This document shows, in pieces, positions 23,291 to 35,490 of a stretch of 64,000 nt of DNA. A program made the translations under genes and the position numbers. Source of the DNA: Gnetum montanum (lineage: Eukaryota; Streptophyta; Gnetopsida; Gnetales; Gnetaceae); NCBI GenBank assembly GCA_015680685.1, contig MNCI01022655.1:607-64606 (forward strand). Direction: 5' to 3'. How positions within the stretch are numbered: position 1 is the first letter of the stretch; each line of letters starts with the position of its first letter. Under the pieces are notes generated by a model. It was not told the origin of the DNA and ran no database searches. It worked only from the letters and a program-made list of their open reading frames with translations.

Positions 23291-25717
23291 GAGTTACTCA
23301 TGGACTTGTTTAATGATTTTCCATGCTTCACTATTGCTAACACATATTAACATTATGCCATCATAGGATCTATGGCATAAAGTGCTATCACCCACAATAA
23401 CATACTACCACAATCATTTTTGCACTGCATCCTTCTGGTGGTGGTTAGGTACTACAGAGGTTCACCTTGTAGAAGGTATGCCTTAATGTTGTCATATCAT
23501 TCTATCACATGGGTTATGCTTACTGTGGCTATAGATGCAATGTCTATTATTTGCATAACAAGCATGGTACAATCTACCATCAAGATGGGCAATGCATGAA
23601 AAATGTTAGGTGCAATGTTTAAGGCTAACATCACTAAGGTGTCGACGGTGGAGTTTTCATTGCAAGGGATATGCTGAACATCAATAATTACAAATTGCTT
23701 GAGCAAGTGCTTTGCTAGGTCATAGTAAGGCTACAAGTGTTGAGCTTTACAAGCATAAACCTCCATGACTTGGTTGACAACTAGTTGCAAATCACCATAA
23801 TCACTAGGTTTTGTATTCCTAGGTCACGGGCTACTAGGATACCCTAGAAGAAACCCTCATACTCCACCATGTTTTTAGTGCATGGGAACGCAAAATGATA
23901 CACGAAGGCTTTAATCTCCCCAAGGGGAATGTGATTATAGCAATAGCACTACCCCCTTTAGAGGTTGAAGCACCATCAAAGTGCAAAAGTGCCTAAAGTT
24001 GTCAGGCACTTGGCTTATGCTAGTGACATGCTCATCCAAAAATTCTAGATCTATCATTTCTTGATCATCAATTAGGGAAGCCATAAGTTTTTTGGCCATT
24101 ACTTGACCTTTAGTTGAGGCTTGTGCAATATAATTCAAGTCAAACCCCATAGTTATTTCTTTTCAATGTGCTATGCAACTGCTCTTGTAAATATTCATTG
24201 TAATTGCTTAGATTACATTACTTTTGTAGATGATGTTAACTTGGCTACAGAAAATATAGTGCCTCCATTTCTTGAATGCAAAGACCAAGGAAAGGAAATT
24301 CTTTCCCACATCATTTTACTTCACTTCATAGGCAACCAATGCATGGCTTAGGTAGTATACCGAGACCTCTATGCCATCATCTTGCTTTTGGCAAAGTAGA
24401 GAAGTGATGGACTTGTCAGAGGTAGCAATGTAGATGTAGAATGGTTTATCTCATTGCAGAGGGTAGACCATTGGAAATTGAGCCAGCTCCTATTTAAGGT
24501 TGTCAAATGCCTCTTAGCATCAAGCTGTCCACTCAAAGTGGACTCCATTTTTTGAGCAAATGTTGCATGGGCTACAACTTATTGATCAACCCTGTGATAA
24601 ATTATCATATGAATTACAATCTACCTCATAACCCTCTTAGCTCCTTAAGGTTGGCCAGTGGTGCTAAGTTGATAATGACCTTAACCTTATTGGGGTCTAT
24701 GCGTATGCCTGCTTTAGATACTATGAAACCTAGCATGTGGCCCATCTTGATACTAAGGACACATTTCTTAGAATTTACCCTAAGTTCGTGCTTCAAACAA
24801 CATTTGAGCATAAGGTCTAAATCAACTACATGGTAGTGTGCTAGTTTGGACTTGACTGCTATATCATCAATGTAATCAGAGAAGACCTAAAAGGTAATCA
24901 CTACACCATAAGTTGCTCTTATGTTTTTAAGACCAAAGGGAATCATGGTGTAGTAGAATGTACCCTAAGGGGTCATGAAAGTAGTACTAAGCTAGTGCTC
25001 TGGGTTGATACAAATCTAGTTGTAACTTGAGAACCCATCCATGAAGGACAACAAGGCATGACTAGCTATAATATCAACCAATTGATCAATACTAGGCAAT
25101 GAAAAGTCGTCTCTAATTGTCACCTTGTTGAGGCCTTAGAAGTCTATGTAGATGCATATACTTCCATTTTTCTTGGGTACAACTACAATGTTGGAGGCCT
25201 AGTCTACATAGTCAATAGCTTGGATGAAACCAGCTTTGTAAAGCTTGGTGATTTCATCGTGGACTACCAATGCCACCTCAGGCCTAACTTTATAGGCTTT
25301 CCATTTGACTAGTTTCATGCTAGGATTAAGGATTATGTTGTGTTGTACTACACGAGGATCTAGGCTTGGCATGTCTTCGTAAGATGATGTAAATGCCTTA
25401 ATGTTTTCGTTAAGTACTTTTGTGATGTCTTGGGCATGTTGAGGCTCTAACAAAGAACTAAGTTTCAATGTTTTTACCTTGCCACTAGATGTTGCTATAG
25501 GGACCTCAATGAGGGGATCCTTGATGATGTCACCTACCTCTAGATCTAGATCCCTAGCTAGATGGTTTGGCCAGTCTAGTGGTGCCTCTACAGATGTTAC
25601 GTATTCATCATAGGCTATGGACTTAAGGTCTAGACATTGAGGGTAGATACACCACGTGAGATCACTAAGAGGCTTGGTAAAGACCAACAATGAATGAAAA
25701 TGCTCATACGTAGACAA
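23291..25717 (-). pseudogene. E3 pol N-terminus, RT, RNase H and archaeal-type RNase H
   Basis: The pol frame opens near 25717 and is uninterrupted to 25199. It carries the pre-RT linker (VGDIIKDPLIEVPIATSSGK, LDPRVVQHNIIL) and enters RT (VALVVHDEITKLYKAGFIQA). Later RT and RNase H segments are frameshifted (MLKCCLKHELRVNSKKCVLS near 24626-24811; MGFDLNYIAQASTKGQVMA from 24150). DVQHIPCNENSTVDTLVMLA (23497-23706) marks the second RNase H that defines the Tat lineage. Confidence 0.8.
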
Positions 25718-25884
25718 GTTGTAAATCCTACAATAAGCCTACAAAGACAACTAGAAAAATGTCAGGCCACACCTATCTTAATGAGAGCAATATGCACAGT
25801 TAAAGAAAATAATGCAATAAAATTTTGCTTAAGTATGTAAATGTGATTTTAAAAGCAAGGGATGCATGGTCCATATTTAGGCCT

Positions 25885-26060
25885 TAGTAGGCCATGGGGT
25901 CACTAGTTTAAGGTCTTAGTAGACCATTCAGTGCCAATTTAACATTATAGCAGAGTGATGAAATGCTACTTTAACATCGTAGTAGATGGATGAAATGCTA
26001 GTTTAATGTCATATAAGTTGGATAAAATTTCAGTTTAATGTCATAGTAGATGGTTAGACA
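25885..26060. repeat. E3 dyad array between RT and aORF
   Basis: Five units. Perfect dyads of three different arm types stand side by side: GGCC-TTAGTA-GGCC (25880-25893), GGTC-TTAGTA-GACC (near 25913) and CATC-GTAGTA-GATG (near 25976). Two decayed units follow. Confidence 0.8.
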
Positions 26061-26282
26061 TGCTAAATGCATCATTGGAACAAGGTTTGGTGCATCAAGA
26101 AAACAAAATTGGCTTAGGGTACCCGCTGGGTGACAAGAAAAATTTAAAATTTTTCTAAGTCTAGAGACTACTAAAAAAATCAAAAAAATTTCTAACTTTG
26201 ATGACCATGCTCATCCCTAACTATGCTCTACACTATTAAGTGTACTTTTGGGTAGGTAAAAAAATTAAGTGGTCCTTAGGGA

Positions 26283-26289
26283 TATAAAA
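26283..26289 (+). promoter_or_regulatory. E3 aORF TATA box
   Basis: GATATAAAAGC on the + strand, followed by TTCACCCTTGCTGAATTTGTCATT. E4 has TATAAATAGG at 43074 followed by TTTACCCTTGGTAAACTTGTCATT. The shared spacing from TATA to a conserved downstream block, directly ahead of a shared first exon, argues for a dedicated aORF promoter. Confidence 0.65.
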
Positions 26290-26404
26290 GCACATTTCAC
26301 CCTTGCTGAATTTGTCATTATCAAAGGTAAAAACAAACTTTGTAGAGCATAGCATAGTTCCAAGAGAATAGTTGCCAATAATGTCACACCAAAGTGAACA
26401 TCAG

Positions 26405-29400
26405 CACCCTAGTCTAGCCAATGTGGATGAGGGAGGATAAGTCCTAGAATGCCTACTACGAGCACGTGTGGAGGAGCATAGGGAATTGCTGATTGCCAAG
26501 TACTCCTAACTACACTCATTCCCCTTTTTTTGTTTTTGCATTCTTATTTTATTTCTACACTTGGGCATTGGGGCTTGGGTTTTGTGGGTGATGCCTTGCC
26601 TTGGCAAGGGCTACCACCACCATGGCCATAAGAGAAGATGCACATGCATGAGAGGAGTCTTACCTTTCTACCTCTTTTTCTTTTTATCTGTTGTGGGGTT
26701 TTGGCTAGTGTGGGAGTGGGGGCTTGCAATATGGTAGAAATGATCACTGTGATGGTTAATATGTTCACCTAGAGAGGGTTTCATAGTGGTAGAGTGAGGG
26801 CAAGCATCTATGTTTTGCAGTAGCCATGACTACTATAGTGGCTTATGTGAATAGTAGATCTGTGTAGGGCAGTAGGGGAAGAAAATTTGTTTTAGATTTT
26901 TTGTTTTTGACCTATATTCAAGGAAGAGGTAAGGGTTTGGCCATGGCCCTAGGGTTGCTAGCAGCAAGTTAGGGCATGCAATGGAGGGTTTAGCCTTCAA
27001 TTTTTCTTTTTCTTACATTTGATTTTGGTAAAGTGTATGTGCAATGGCATCCAACGGCCATGATGTTGTGTTGTTTGTTGGCTACAAGGGCTAAAAGAGG
27101 GGCGATGCTAAAGGTGCATTTGGTGTGATTTTACTATAAGAAGAGCAAGTGGTGGGGCATGGGGTGGTGTCATCAGTGTAGCCTTGGGGTTGTGGCCATG
27201 GCTAATGCTCAGTGTAGGAGGTGCAACCAATGTGGCCAGTTAGTTTTCTTTTGTCAAAAATTTTGAGTTTTTTAGTGGGGGCAATAGAGACAAGGGTTTG
27301 GCAGTTGCCACTACCCATAAAATAAGGCATGCGGCAAAGGCCATGGTAAAGTGTAAGCTACTGGGACCACGACAATGATGATGAAAGGTGTGGTGAGAAG
27401 AGGTGTAGGATGCGTAGGGCACAATGTCAAATAGTTTCTTTTATTTTTGCAAAATTTTGAATTTGAATTTTTTAGGCTAGCATAGCCAACCTTTGAAATT
27501 TTTTTCCAAGTTTTTTGAGGGCTACACTCCATGGGGAGCATAGCTAATAGTTAGAAAATTTTTCACATTCTCAGACTATGCTCCCAGAGATAGCCCAGAG
27601 TTAGAATTTTTTTTTAAATTTCCCAGGCTACGTTGCTCAATGTTAGAAAAAAATTACAAAAATTTTATGCAAAAATGTCAAATTGTGAAATGCAAAACAA
27701 TAAATTTATATTACATAAAACATGCACAGTGTCATGCGAATCATGCAAACATGCAAGATAAAGCACTAATGCTATGACAACATGCTTTACCCTAGTGAGT
27801 ACCAGGTGCGTCAAATGTGCATCTTGATGTCCTCTACTTGTGGGGCCCCAGTGGACCCTAAGATATTTTTCTAACTTACTTTATGTCATGATAATTTTTT
27901 TTGAAGTGTATTTTAATGCATTTTTTTTGCCAAAATGCATCTAATGTATATTAATGCTACGTTTGTTTCCTATATGATCGTAGAGTGCTATTCAAGTCTT
28001 TCTTAATCATTGTGGAGCTCATTGACATTCTTTGCTACATGAGCAAGCCTGTGCCCAACACACCTGCACCAAATATGAAGGTGAATCATCAGGTGATATG
28101 GTTTTACCCCAGGGCATCCAAGTTCCTAGCCTTCCTACTACAACAATTTAGTGTGATCATGTGGTTACACTTAGTGGCAGAGGCTACAAGTGCCATCACC
28201 GGGACATTGCTGTCTGAAGCCAACCAAGACATATTGAAATTTATGTCTAATGAGCCCACGACTAGTGATGATGAAGCAAGTAGTTTGAGGTGAGGCCCTA
28301 GGGGCATTTTCCCCTTATCTAGGATCTAGAGGATGCTAGAGTTCTCTTTCTATAGCCAGAGCAACACCCTCTTTGTTACTCTACATGTATATACGATGTT
28401 TTAGAATCCACTTGCCACTATATACTACATATGAGGGTGAGTGCTCTTATGATTTTACATTGTGTTTCTTGCTATTGGACCATGCCAAATTTTCTAACCA
28501 CTAAGCACTCATGCTTTATGCTAGATTTAAAGTTGATGATCAAGGGCTCCACGATGAGCCAGAGGCTCTTACCTTGACCTACATCACCCTAGAGGTGTTC
28601 TCCTCTAGTACAGAATTTCAGTAGGTACCCATGCTTAAGTAGGTGGAAGAAGATTTAAAGAAATACTCCACTTGGTATTTGAATGCATTTGAATGGTGCA
28701 AGACCTATGGTTGGCTTGATGAGGGGTGGGGTAGTGGTATGCCCAACTTTAAGGAGCCGGATGCACCACCACCACCACCTCGCACACCATTTGTTCTATG
28801 TAAGCGTTTGTGCATTTGGCTTTTAAGCTTACTCACATGCACTCATTGATTTTCCCTTGCTCAATTTTAACATTTTTTTGCCTATGTTGCAACTGCAGTT
28901 ACTTCAAGAGAGGTGATGGTGGTCACCAATGGCCACAGTGAGGCCACCCTCATCATGAAGTACGATGATGTGGAGGGGGCATAACATTGGTTGTGCCATT
29001 AAGCCTTAGAAGTGTTGACCAATTGGTTCATGCATTTTGGGTTGTTATACCTTTTCTTTTCCATTAGCCTAAGCATTCCAAGGGCTGAGATGGTCACCAT
29101 TATAGACTCATTCAATAGTGACACTCATCACTTCATCACCCATATGCATGGAGTGGGGGTAGTCTTAGCCCTCATTGATTTCTTCTATGCTAACATCTTT
29201 GGCCTCCCCTCTAATGGCCTATTGGTCATTCATAAGGCCATTAGAGAGGTGGAATACAAAGGAGAGACTGAGGAATGACTAGGAACCACCCAATCTCATA
29301 AAGGCATCATGGTTAAAGACATGGATGTGCCTGATTTCTAGGAGCTCTACCCTCTTTTTTGTGTCCACGCCTTTCCAAAGTTTCTCTTCCAAGGAAAAAT

Positions 29401-31572
29401 ATTTGAGGTGGAGTAGGCATGGGTGATGAGGGAGGTATTGGAGGAGGACACAAGGTTTAACTAAATCTCCTTTCTCATTGTCATACTATAAGAAAAGATC
29501 ACTAGACTTCACTACAACCTTCAAGCAAGGTCTAATGTGCACTTTATGTTCTTTGCAACATACCTGAAAAGGTTCATAGAGTCCTTGGTGGTCTGGGATA
29601 GTGAGCATTAGGTAGTGTAGGATCATAAGAAACTTTCCAAACCTTGGGTCAAACACTTGTTCACCACCACTAGCACATAGGACCCCCTAGAAGGGATTGA
29701 TGAGTTGTATTTAGTGATAACCAAAGGCCAGCTTTGGGGATCAAAATCACACTATTTCCATGATAACGTGGGTGAGTGTCCCCCAACTATTATCGAGGAT
29801 GTGAACAAGGGCAATTTTTGCATTCTAGAAATGGTGGAACCTTCCAAGGTAAAGATTAAGAGGCCCCATCAAACAGAGGAGGCTACTCCTGCAATTGGAC
29901 AGGTGGGCATCAAAAAGGTTCACCTCAAGATCCCCACCTTGTGCATAGATTTTGTAGGTTAGTATATGTGTAGATGACCTTGTTTTATGTTTTTATGTTT
30001 TCTTGTTATGTCACGCTATGTTTGCAAGTTAGGTGAGATGGCTACTAAGGTAGTGGTGGTGGCAATAGCAAAGATGGCCCCTTCTCAAACTAAGGAGGAG
30101 GGGGCACCTAGAGAGGAGATACATGAGGCCACAAAGCCCTTTCAACAGTTTGATGCAAAGGGGCTATTCCACCCTGATGAGGATGATTTTTCCAGCTTCT
30201 TTGATGGTGTGTAGCTAGGGATCCCCGTACTCTCACACCTAAGGGCTTACTTGGTAAGCACTTTAAGTTTCCATCAATCTTGCTCTTTTTCTCTTGCATC
30301 TTTGGATATTTAATTATTGCTAAGTATTGCACCATGTTGGGTTATAGCCTTGGATGTTCCTGCTAGTGATCCATCACTTGCACCTACCCACCACATAAAG
30401 CCATGGGTTGAGATGAAAAATAAATTTTCCTTCATGGAAGGTATAGTTGAGGACATGGTGGATTGCATACAGTATGTGAATCCCAAGCTTGGTGTGCATG
30501 TTGCTTTGCTTGTGTTGCTTCACCAATTTTATGCTTAGTATGTGGCTAATGTTGATTTGCTTGTTTCATGCCAACAAGTTCTAACCTTCACTAGAATTCA
30601 AATCAATTGGCCAAGGTGGATTCCATCCCCGAGTATCCCCCTAAAGTTGAGGAAGGGCCTCGTCACATGTATGAGGTAGCTAGCAAGTAAGCAATTTCCA
30701 GTGCAAAAGTGTTATGGAGCTACAGGCACTTGAACCAGCACCTATGGAAACACATGAACGAGCTTTAGGAGATGGTGGCGAGACAAAATGAGACGATCAT
30801 AGACCTTCAATCCCAATATGACTTCTTGGTGGCTTGGGCAAGGGGATACAATACCTGGTTGACTATAGAGATCGATTATGAAAGGTACTAGTCAATGATC
30901 TAGGGCAAGAATGAGGCCACCTAGGGGATCATCAAGTAGAATCTATAGATGGACCTACTTGCTTGAAAGGACTAGAAGTGGAAGAGCTTCAGCGCTAAGG
31001 TGTGCAAATGGGACACACGTGTAAGGACCACAAGTGCCACTATAAATGTGAGCAAGACACATATCTACAACAACTCAAGGAAGAGTTTGTCAAAGCCCAT
31101 TGCCTTGAGTGGTTCATTGCGGTGATTGGCGGGAGTTGGACTTTCAAGATGTTCACTTGCCACACAGTGGTTAGTGGTTCTCCTGAGTGAGAGATTGTCA
31201 TGCCTTCAAGGAAGACTTTGTCTGCCATCTTTTTATGCAACTACCCACATAAATTATCGTGGATGAAGACAAGACCCTTGCAGGTGTTGACTTCAACCAA
31301 GAGGATTGGACATATCTATCAAAGGCTAAGATCCTCCAACGCTTGGAGGAGGGCCTTGATAGGTTGTCCATAAACATGGTTGATGCAGGACCCTTTCAAG
31401 TTCAATCTTTATGTTACTTTTTATGCTTTTTTCTAGTTAGTTGTATATCGTACATATGCTTATATTTTTCTATCTTTGTTGTTGTTGTTCATAGGTACTA
31501 GGTGATGCTACAAGACCTAGTGGCATAGTGAAAGAAGAGGAGCCTCCACCCCCACCTAGTGCTATTGGTTGA
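26405..31572 (+). pseudogene. E3 antisense multi-exon gene (aORF)
   Basis: Product not recognised. Exons: 1 about 26405-26499, 2 27984-28436, 3 28525-28799, 4 28899-29957, 5 30033-30253, 6 30348-30491, 7 30579-31399, 8 31502-31572. All borders are GT/AG (GTACTC, GTGAGT, GTAAGC, GTTAGT, GTAAGC, GTGTGC, GTTCAA). Lengths give consistent phases, except that exon 5 is out by one base near its end. Exon 1 holds RARVEEHRELLIAK; exon 2 FLIIVELIDILCYMSKPVPN; exon 4 the best-conserved core (EMVTIIDSFNSDTHHF, IFGLPSNG). Exon 7 is charged and probably helical, and exon 8 ends EEEPPPPPSAIG. Stops are frequent in exons 4 and 7. It lies opposite to the element, between pol and protease. Confidence 0.8.
26500..27983 (+). 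other. E3 aORF intron 1
   Basis: About 1.48 kb against about 0.72 kb in E4, so E3 holds extra sequence here. It contains LTR-like words (CTACACTCCATGGGGAGCATAG near 27520; GACTATGCTCCCAGAG near 27573) and ends CTATATGATCGTAG at the exon 2 acceptor. Open frames at 26544-26768 and 27240-27541 (minus) are low-complexity and not conserved in E4; I do not call them genes. Confidence 0.5.
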
Positions 31573-31769
31573 GCAATCCTTGATGTAGCCTTATCATTGG
31601 GTGCTTTTGTAGTTTTGTGTATTTCTACTGTGTAATGCAGATGACATGTACTATTTATTTTTATGAGGTGTAGTAGATTTTTGCTATGTGGAGTGTATGA
31701 TGAGCAGTCTTTTATATGTATTTTCTATATGTTATATGATATGATGAGTCAATTCAATTAGGGTATAGA
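31573..31769. other. E3 aORF 3' flank
   Basis: AT-rich sequence after the aORF stop (TGA at 31570-31572), with GTAATGCAGATG and TATGTTATATGATATGATG words. A polyadenylation region for aORF is expected here. No other feature seen. Confidence 0.4.
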
Positions 31770-31970
31770 GATTGCTAGTTTTAGGCCATTCCAGGCCCCA
31801 GTGACTTTTTAAGGTCATTTTGGGCCATGTGGTAATGAAATTTTTTTTACTAGTTTTAGGTCATGGTAGGTCATGCCATGCCATTTTTAGGCCATGGTGG
31901 GCTGGGTAGTAGTTTAAGGTCTTTTCTAACCACAAGATGCCAATTTAAGGCCATGGTAGGCCCTATATGT
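31770..31970. repeat. E3 dyad array, GGCC type, between aORF and protease
   Basis: Six units of CTAGTTTTAGGCCATTCCAGGCC. Perfect GGCC-N6-GGCC dyads occur near 31785 and 31950; the others are one substitution away. Confidence 0.8.
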
Positions 31971-32479
31971 TTATGTATTTTGACATTTTTATGCATAAAC
32001 TAACTACTAAAAAGTAATGAAGAAAAAATGTAAACTAAACACATAAAGGAGGAAAGAACACAAAAATGCAAACAACCAAGCTAATGTAAAACATGAATAA
32101 AAATGTAAGAAGGCAAAGTGTGCACAAGTGGGGCAAGTAGGGATCCAACACCTATTGGACTAAGGGGATGCCTTAGTCATGTAGTTTCTTCCTAATTTGA
32201 TGTGGGTTAGGGGATGCAAAGAGCCTAAAAAGTGTAATACGATAGTTTCCCTAACCTTCAGTAGCTATGTCAAAGGGTAGCTCTACCCACAACGCTGCCT
32301 CTAGGAGGTTAGGGGATTCTTTTGGCTCCTCATGTTGGTCTACCTCACATCTTTTTCCTTTGTCCTTTGCAGGAGGCATGTCATTAGGGAACTCCACCTC
32401 TAACTCTTATTCAGTGTCAATGATTCTAATAGTCAGAGGGGTTGCATTGTCACCATGTATGATAACCTCTCCACCCTCA
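31971..32479 (-). other. E3 region downstream of protease
   Basis: The first part is A-rich and shows no gene. From about 32250 it continues the minus-strand tail of the gag-protease polyprotein with stops, equivalent to the E5 tail after the PWLAQLG motif. Confidence 0.45.
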
Positions 32480-32935
32480 TATGGAAGGTGGATCTCTTAA
32501 TGGATAGGAGAGGAGACAATGCGTAGCTAGGCTACCCAAGGCCTACGTAAGATAAGGCTAAAACCTAGCATCTCCTTAATCACTATGAACTTTGTAGTGG
32601 TGGGGAATTACTTCCCTACCATGAAGGCTATCATGAAAAATCCCCTTATAATAACACATGATCCATTAAAGGATTTCATGCTTGGTGTCTTTGTTGATTT
32701 GATTTGTTCATCAAGACCAAGCTTATCGATGACTATGTATGGGATGACATTGGTTGCTACCCTGTCATCAACATGCATCCTACGAATCCTGCATTCCCCC
32801 ACACAGATCGTGATAAACATCAACATGATAATGACCTGACCATTCTCAGGGTCGACGTTGATTACCTCATCATGAAATGCCAGAGGTGTTGAACTCAATT
32901 CCTGGAAGGGTGGAGGCAATGCTAGGGACATTGTA
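32480..32935 (-). pseudogene. E3 aspartic protease
   Basis: Minus-strand frame 32931-32608 shows RRMHVDDRVATNVIPYIVID. This is the active-site segment; the residue after the DD pair is Arg where E1 and E5 have Gly, so catalysis would be lost. KLGLDEQIKSTKTPSMKSFNG follows, and then KEMLGFSLIL and the PWVA-like block through stops. It matures gag and pol in living relatives. Confidence 0.75.
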
Positions 32936-35490
32936 TTTTTCTATTTTAAAGCCTACTTGACCTATGCCAATGCATCAAGGAAATATTTTCCACTATCTGC
33001 TACCTTATTGTTGATGGCCATCATCTCCTCCATGCAACCCAAGAGACAAATCTCTTGTGGAGGGGATTTGGGCTTTATTTGTTTTTCTTGTTCTAGAGCT
33101 TCAATGCTCCATTGTGGGTTGCTAGTTGTTGTAGCCTTAGTGCTCCGGTGTTGGTTACTTTTTGCTATGGCCTGTTCTGTTGGTTGGGCCATTGGTACGA
33201 AGGACAAGGAAATAGGCTTTGGTGGTCATAATGCCCTTTGCTCCTAGTGTTGCCTAAGCATTCAATCAGCAAGGCACTTATTGGGCCTCCCAATTTGTCA
33301 TATCATTTATTTTTTTGTGTCACTTGTAGGATAGGGTCTTGGATGAGTAGGCTAATACATTGCTCACCACCAGACTCCCAATAGGTAGGGAGTTTACACA
33401 TTGCAGCACCCTCATGAAGAAGGGTGTTTGGGCTATTGTAGCTACAACATGCTATGGGTCCTTAACCACAAAGGGTGTTATGGGCACCTAAGTTGGTGCT
33501 CTAATCACAAAATGGGTCCTCGAATTGATTTATGTTGAGGAGGCACCAACGTTACCAAAGGGCACATGAACCACAAATGACTCCCATATCATTTTTGCAT
33601 CATCATCAATGTTGATGGCATTGATGATGTACCCTGCACTACTTACATTAGTTCTAGGGGTGCATTAGGTTGATGGCATCAAGGACCAACTCACCTTTGT
33701 CAATCATGCATTGGATGTCATCCTACAATGCCATGCAAAAGTCCATATCATGACATTGTAGTTGATGATATTGGAAAAATTAGTCTAATCTAAGATGCTA
33801 AGGGATCGAAGCCTTATTTGGTAGTGAAACTGAAGGGTTCTAAAGGAGCTCACAATATTGATCATGCCACTTGCAAGCATCCTTAGACATCTGCTTATAC
33901 TAGATGCATCCAACATGAAGCAATTGGTCCAAGACCTCTAACCACTTAATGGGCAATAGTATATACTTTGAGCAATCCTTGTGCTTGAAATTAGGCCTTG
34001 TGGTAGCTGGTGTTATGGCTATTAATGACAGGACTAGTTGTTCACCACAATGCTAGAGAAAACTACCTTGTTGTGAGCTATGGCCTTGGGTGGCCTGGTC
34101 ATTAGTTCAGCGTTGGCTGGCTTAGGCTCGTTAGCCACTATTATAATGGTTATGGTCACTTTCTTGCCTTTGTCCTTGTCTTTCCCCTTCATGTGTAGAT
34201 TTTTGTAGGTCACGTAGGCCATATCCTTGCTAGCCTTTGTCACATCCTAAATACTCTTAGTTTGAGAAAATGCATGCTTAAGGATTGCGGGGTAAGGTAG
34301 TATAGTTTCAACTTGATAAATTTATTGACTGCATCCTTGAAAATGGCCATTAGGTGTGTTTCCACAATGGGCTTATAGATCTCATTAAGTGATGTGCTTC
34401 ACCACTAGATGAACTTTTGCATGGGCTCTAAGTGGCCTTTCTTAACTTACATCAGCTGATCTAGGGCCGCCTCGAGGTTCAAGTTATACTTGAAGAGAGT
34501 GAAAAATTAGATGAGAAATTTCTCCAACAAGGTGATGGAGGCCTTAGGGAGTGCATGGTACAAGTCTAGTGTCTTACTAGTTAGGGACATGATGAACACG
34601 CGAATGATGGTCTATGACCATGCCTACAATAGGGGGCATTCTGACCAAAAGGTCACCAGATGGATGTTAGGGTCTCCTTCACCATTGTACTTGGAAAATT
34701 CAGCTAATGAGACCCTAGTAGGTAATGCTAGTGGTGGAACTACAAGATTGATTGGATCAACCTAGTAGAAGTCCATCAAATGGACAGTTTCTAAAGAAGA
34801 AACCTTAAGTCACTTGACCTTTTTAGTGAGGCTTTAGATCAGCTGGAATGCTTGATCCCAGCCAAGTGAGATTGCCGTGGTAGGCTACGTGGGTTGTGCT
34901 AGTTGTTGTGGTTGTTGGATGGCCCACGATCCAACTCCAGGCTGTGTGACCACACCTGATCCCAATTGCATGGGCTATGCCATGTACACAACACTTAGGC
35001 CCCAACATGGGTTTGTGGCCTAGGTCATCGTAAAGGGTGCCAACATGACAGGTGGGACAAATGATGCCTATACAGTGAGGGAGGAATGTGCATGGTGTGC
35101 ACATAGGGTTGCGTAGGCACAACGGTCACTGCTACGGAAGGCTAGATAACCTAAATAGGTTGAATGGGTTACATAGGCTACGTAGACTATGAAGGGATGG
35201 TAAAGGACATGCTAAAGAGAAGACTAAAAGGTAGAGTAGCATTTTCATGTGTTTGTAGCATCTGGTGAGTTGCCACCACAAGTGTTGAACTGGCTGACAA
35301 CACGAGGCTACAGGACATCAAAGAAGCAAAAATAGAGGCTGTCTACTAGAACGAGGCATGAAATAGGTTATCATGCTCAGATTAAGCCTCAAACTTGTCT
35401 GGCTCCTCCTAGAGGGGCTCCTTGTAGTCCATCCTTCCTCCATAGCTCATGTTGTGGATGAGGTTTTCCAACATTCACTACTACTTGTAG
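32936..35490 (-). pseudogene. E3 gag remnant, truncated at its N-terminal part
   Basis: Capsid-like text on the minus strand: PINLVVPPLALPTRVSLAEF, KYNGEGDPNIHLVTFWSE, ASITLLEKFLI.FFTLFKYNLN and VNKFIKLKLYYL, in frames broken by stops between about 34860 and 34260. A zinc-knuckle-like YHQLQCHDMDFCMAL.DDIQ lies near 33700-33770. At 35490 the sequence corresponds to about 8155 in E1, some 540 bases short of the PBS, and switches to the E4 LTR. The break is therefore inside the gag leader or N-terminus, not at an LTR of E3. Confidence 0.75.

Larger units (their letters stand above)
18606..35490 (-). mobile_element. E3: Tat-type Ty3 element with aORF between protease and RT
   Basis: Minus-strand order from the right: gag (cut at 35490 by E4), protease, GGCC-type dyad array (31770-31970), aORF on the opposite strand (about 26280-31572), dyad array (25880-26060), pol (25717-22269), dyad array (21870-22240), 3' noncoding region, PPT and 3' LTR (18606-20303). 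The right part including the 5' LTR is not in place. The left LTR end (TAGCAACC, originally TGNCA on the other strand) cuts into E2 exon text that E3 itself carries uninterrupted near 30575. Confidence 0.85.

Noticed and set aside
26544-27541. Possible extra gene inside E3 aORF intron 1
   Set aside because: Short low-complexity frames on the minus strand only, and absent from E4; recorded as unexplained intron sequence.
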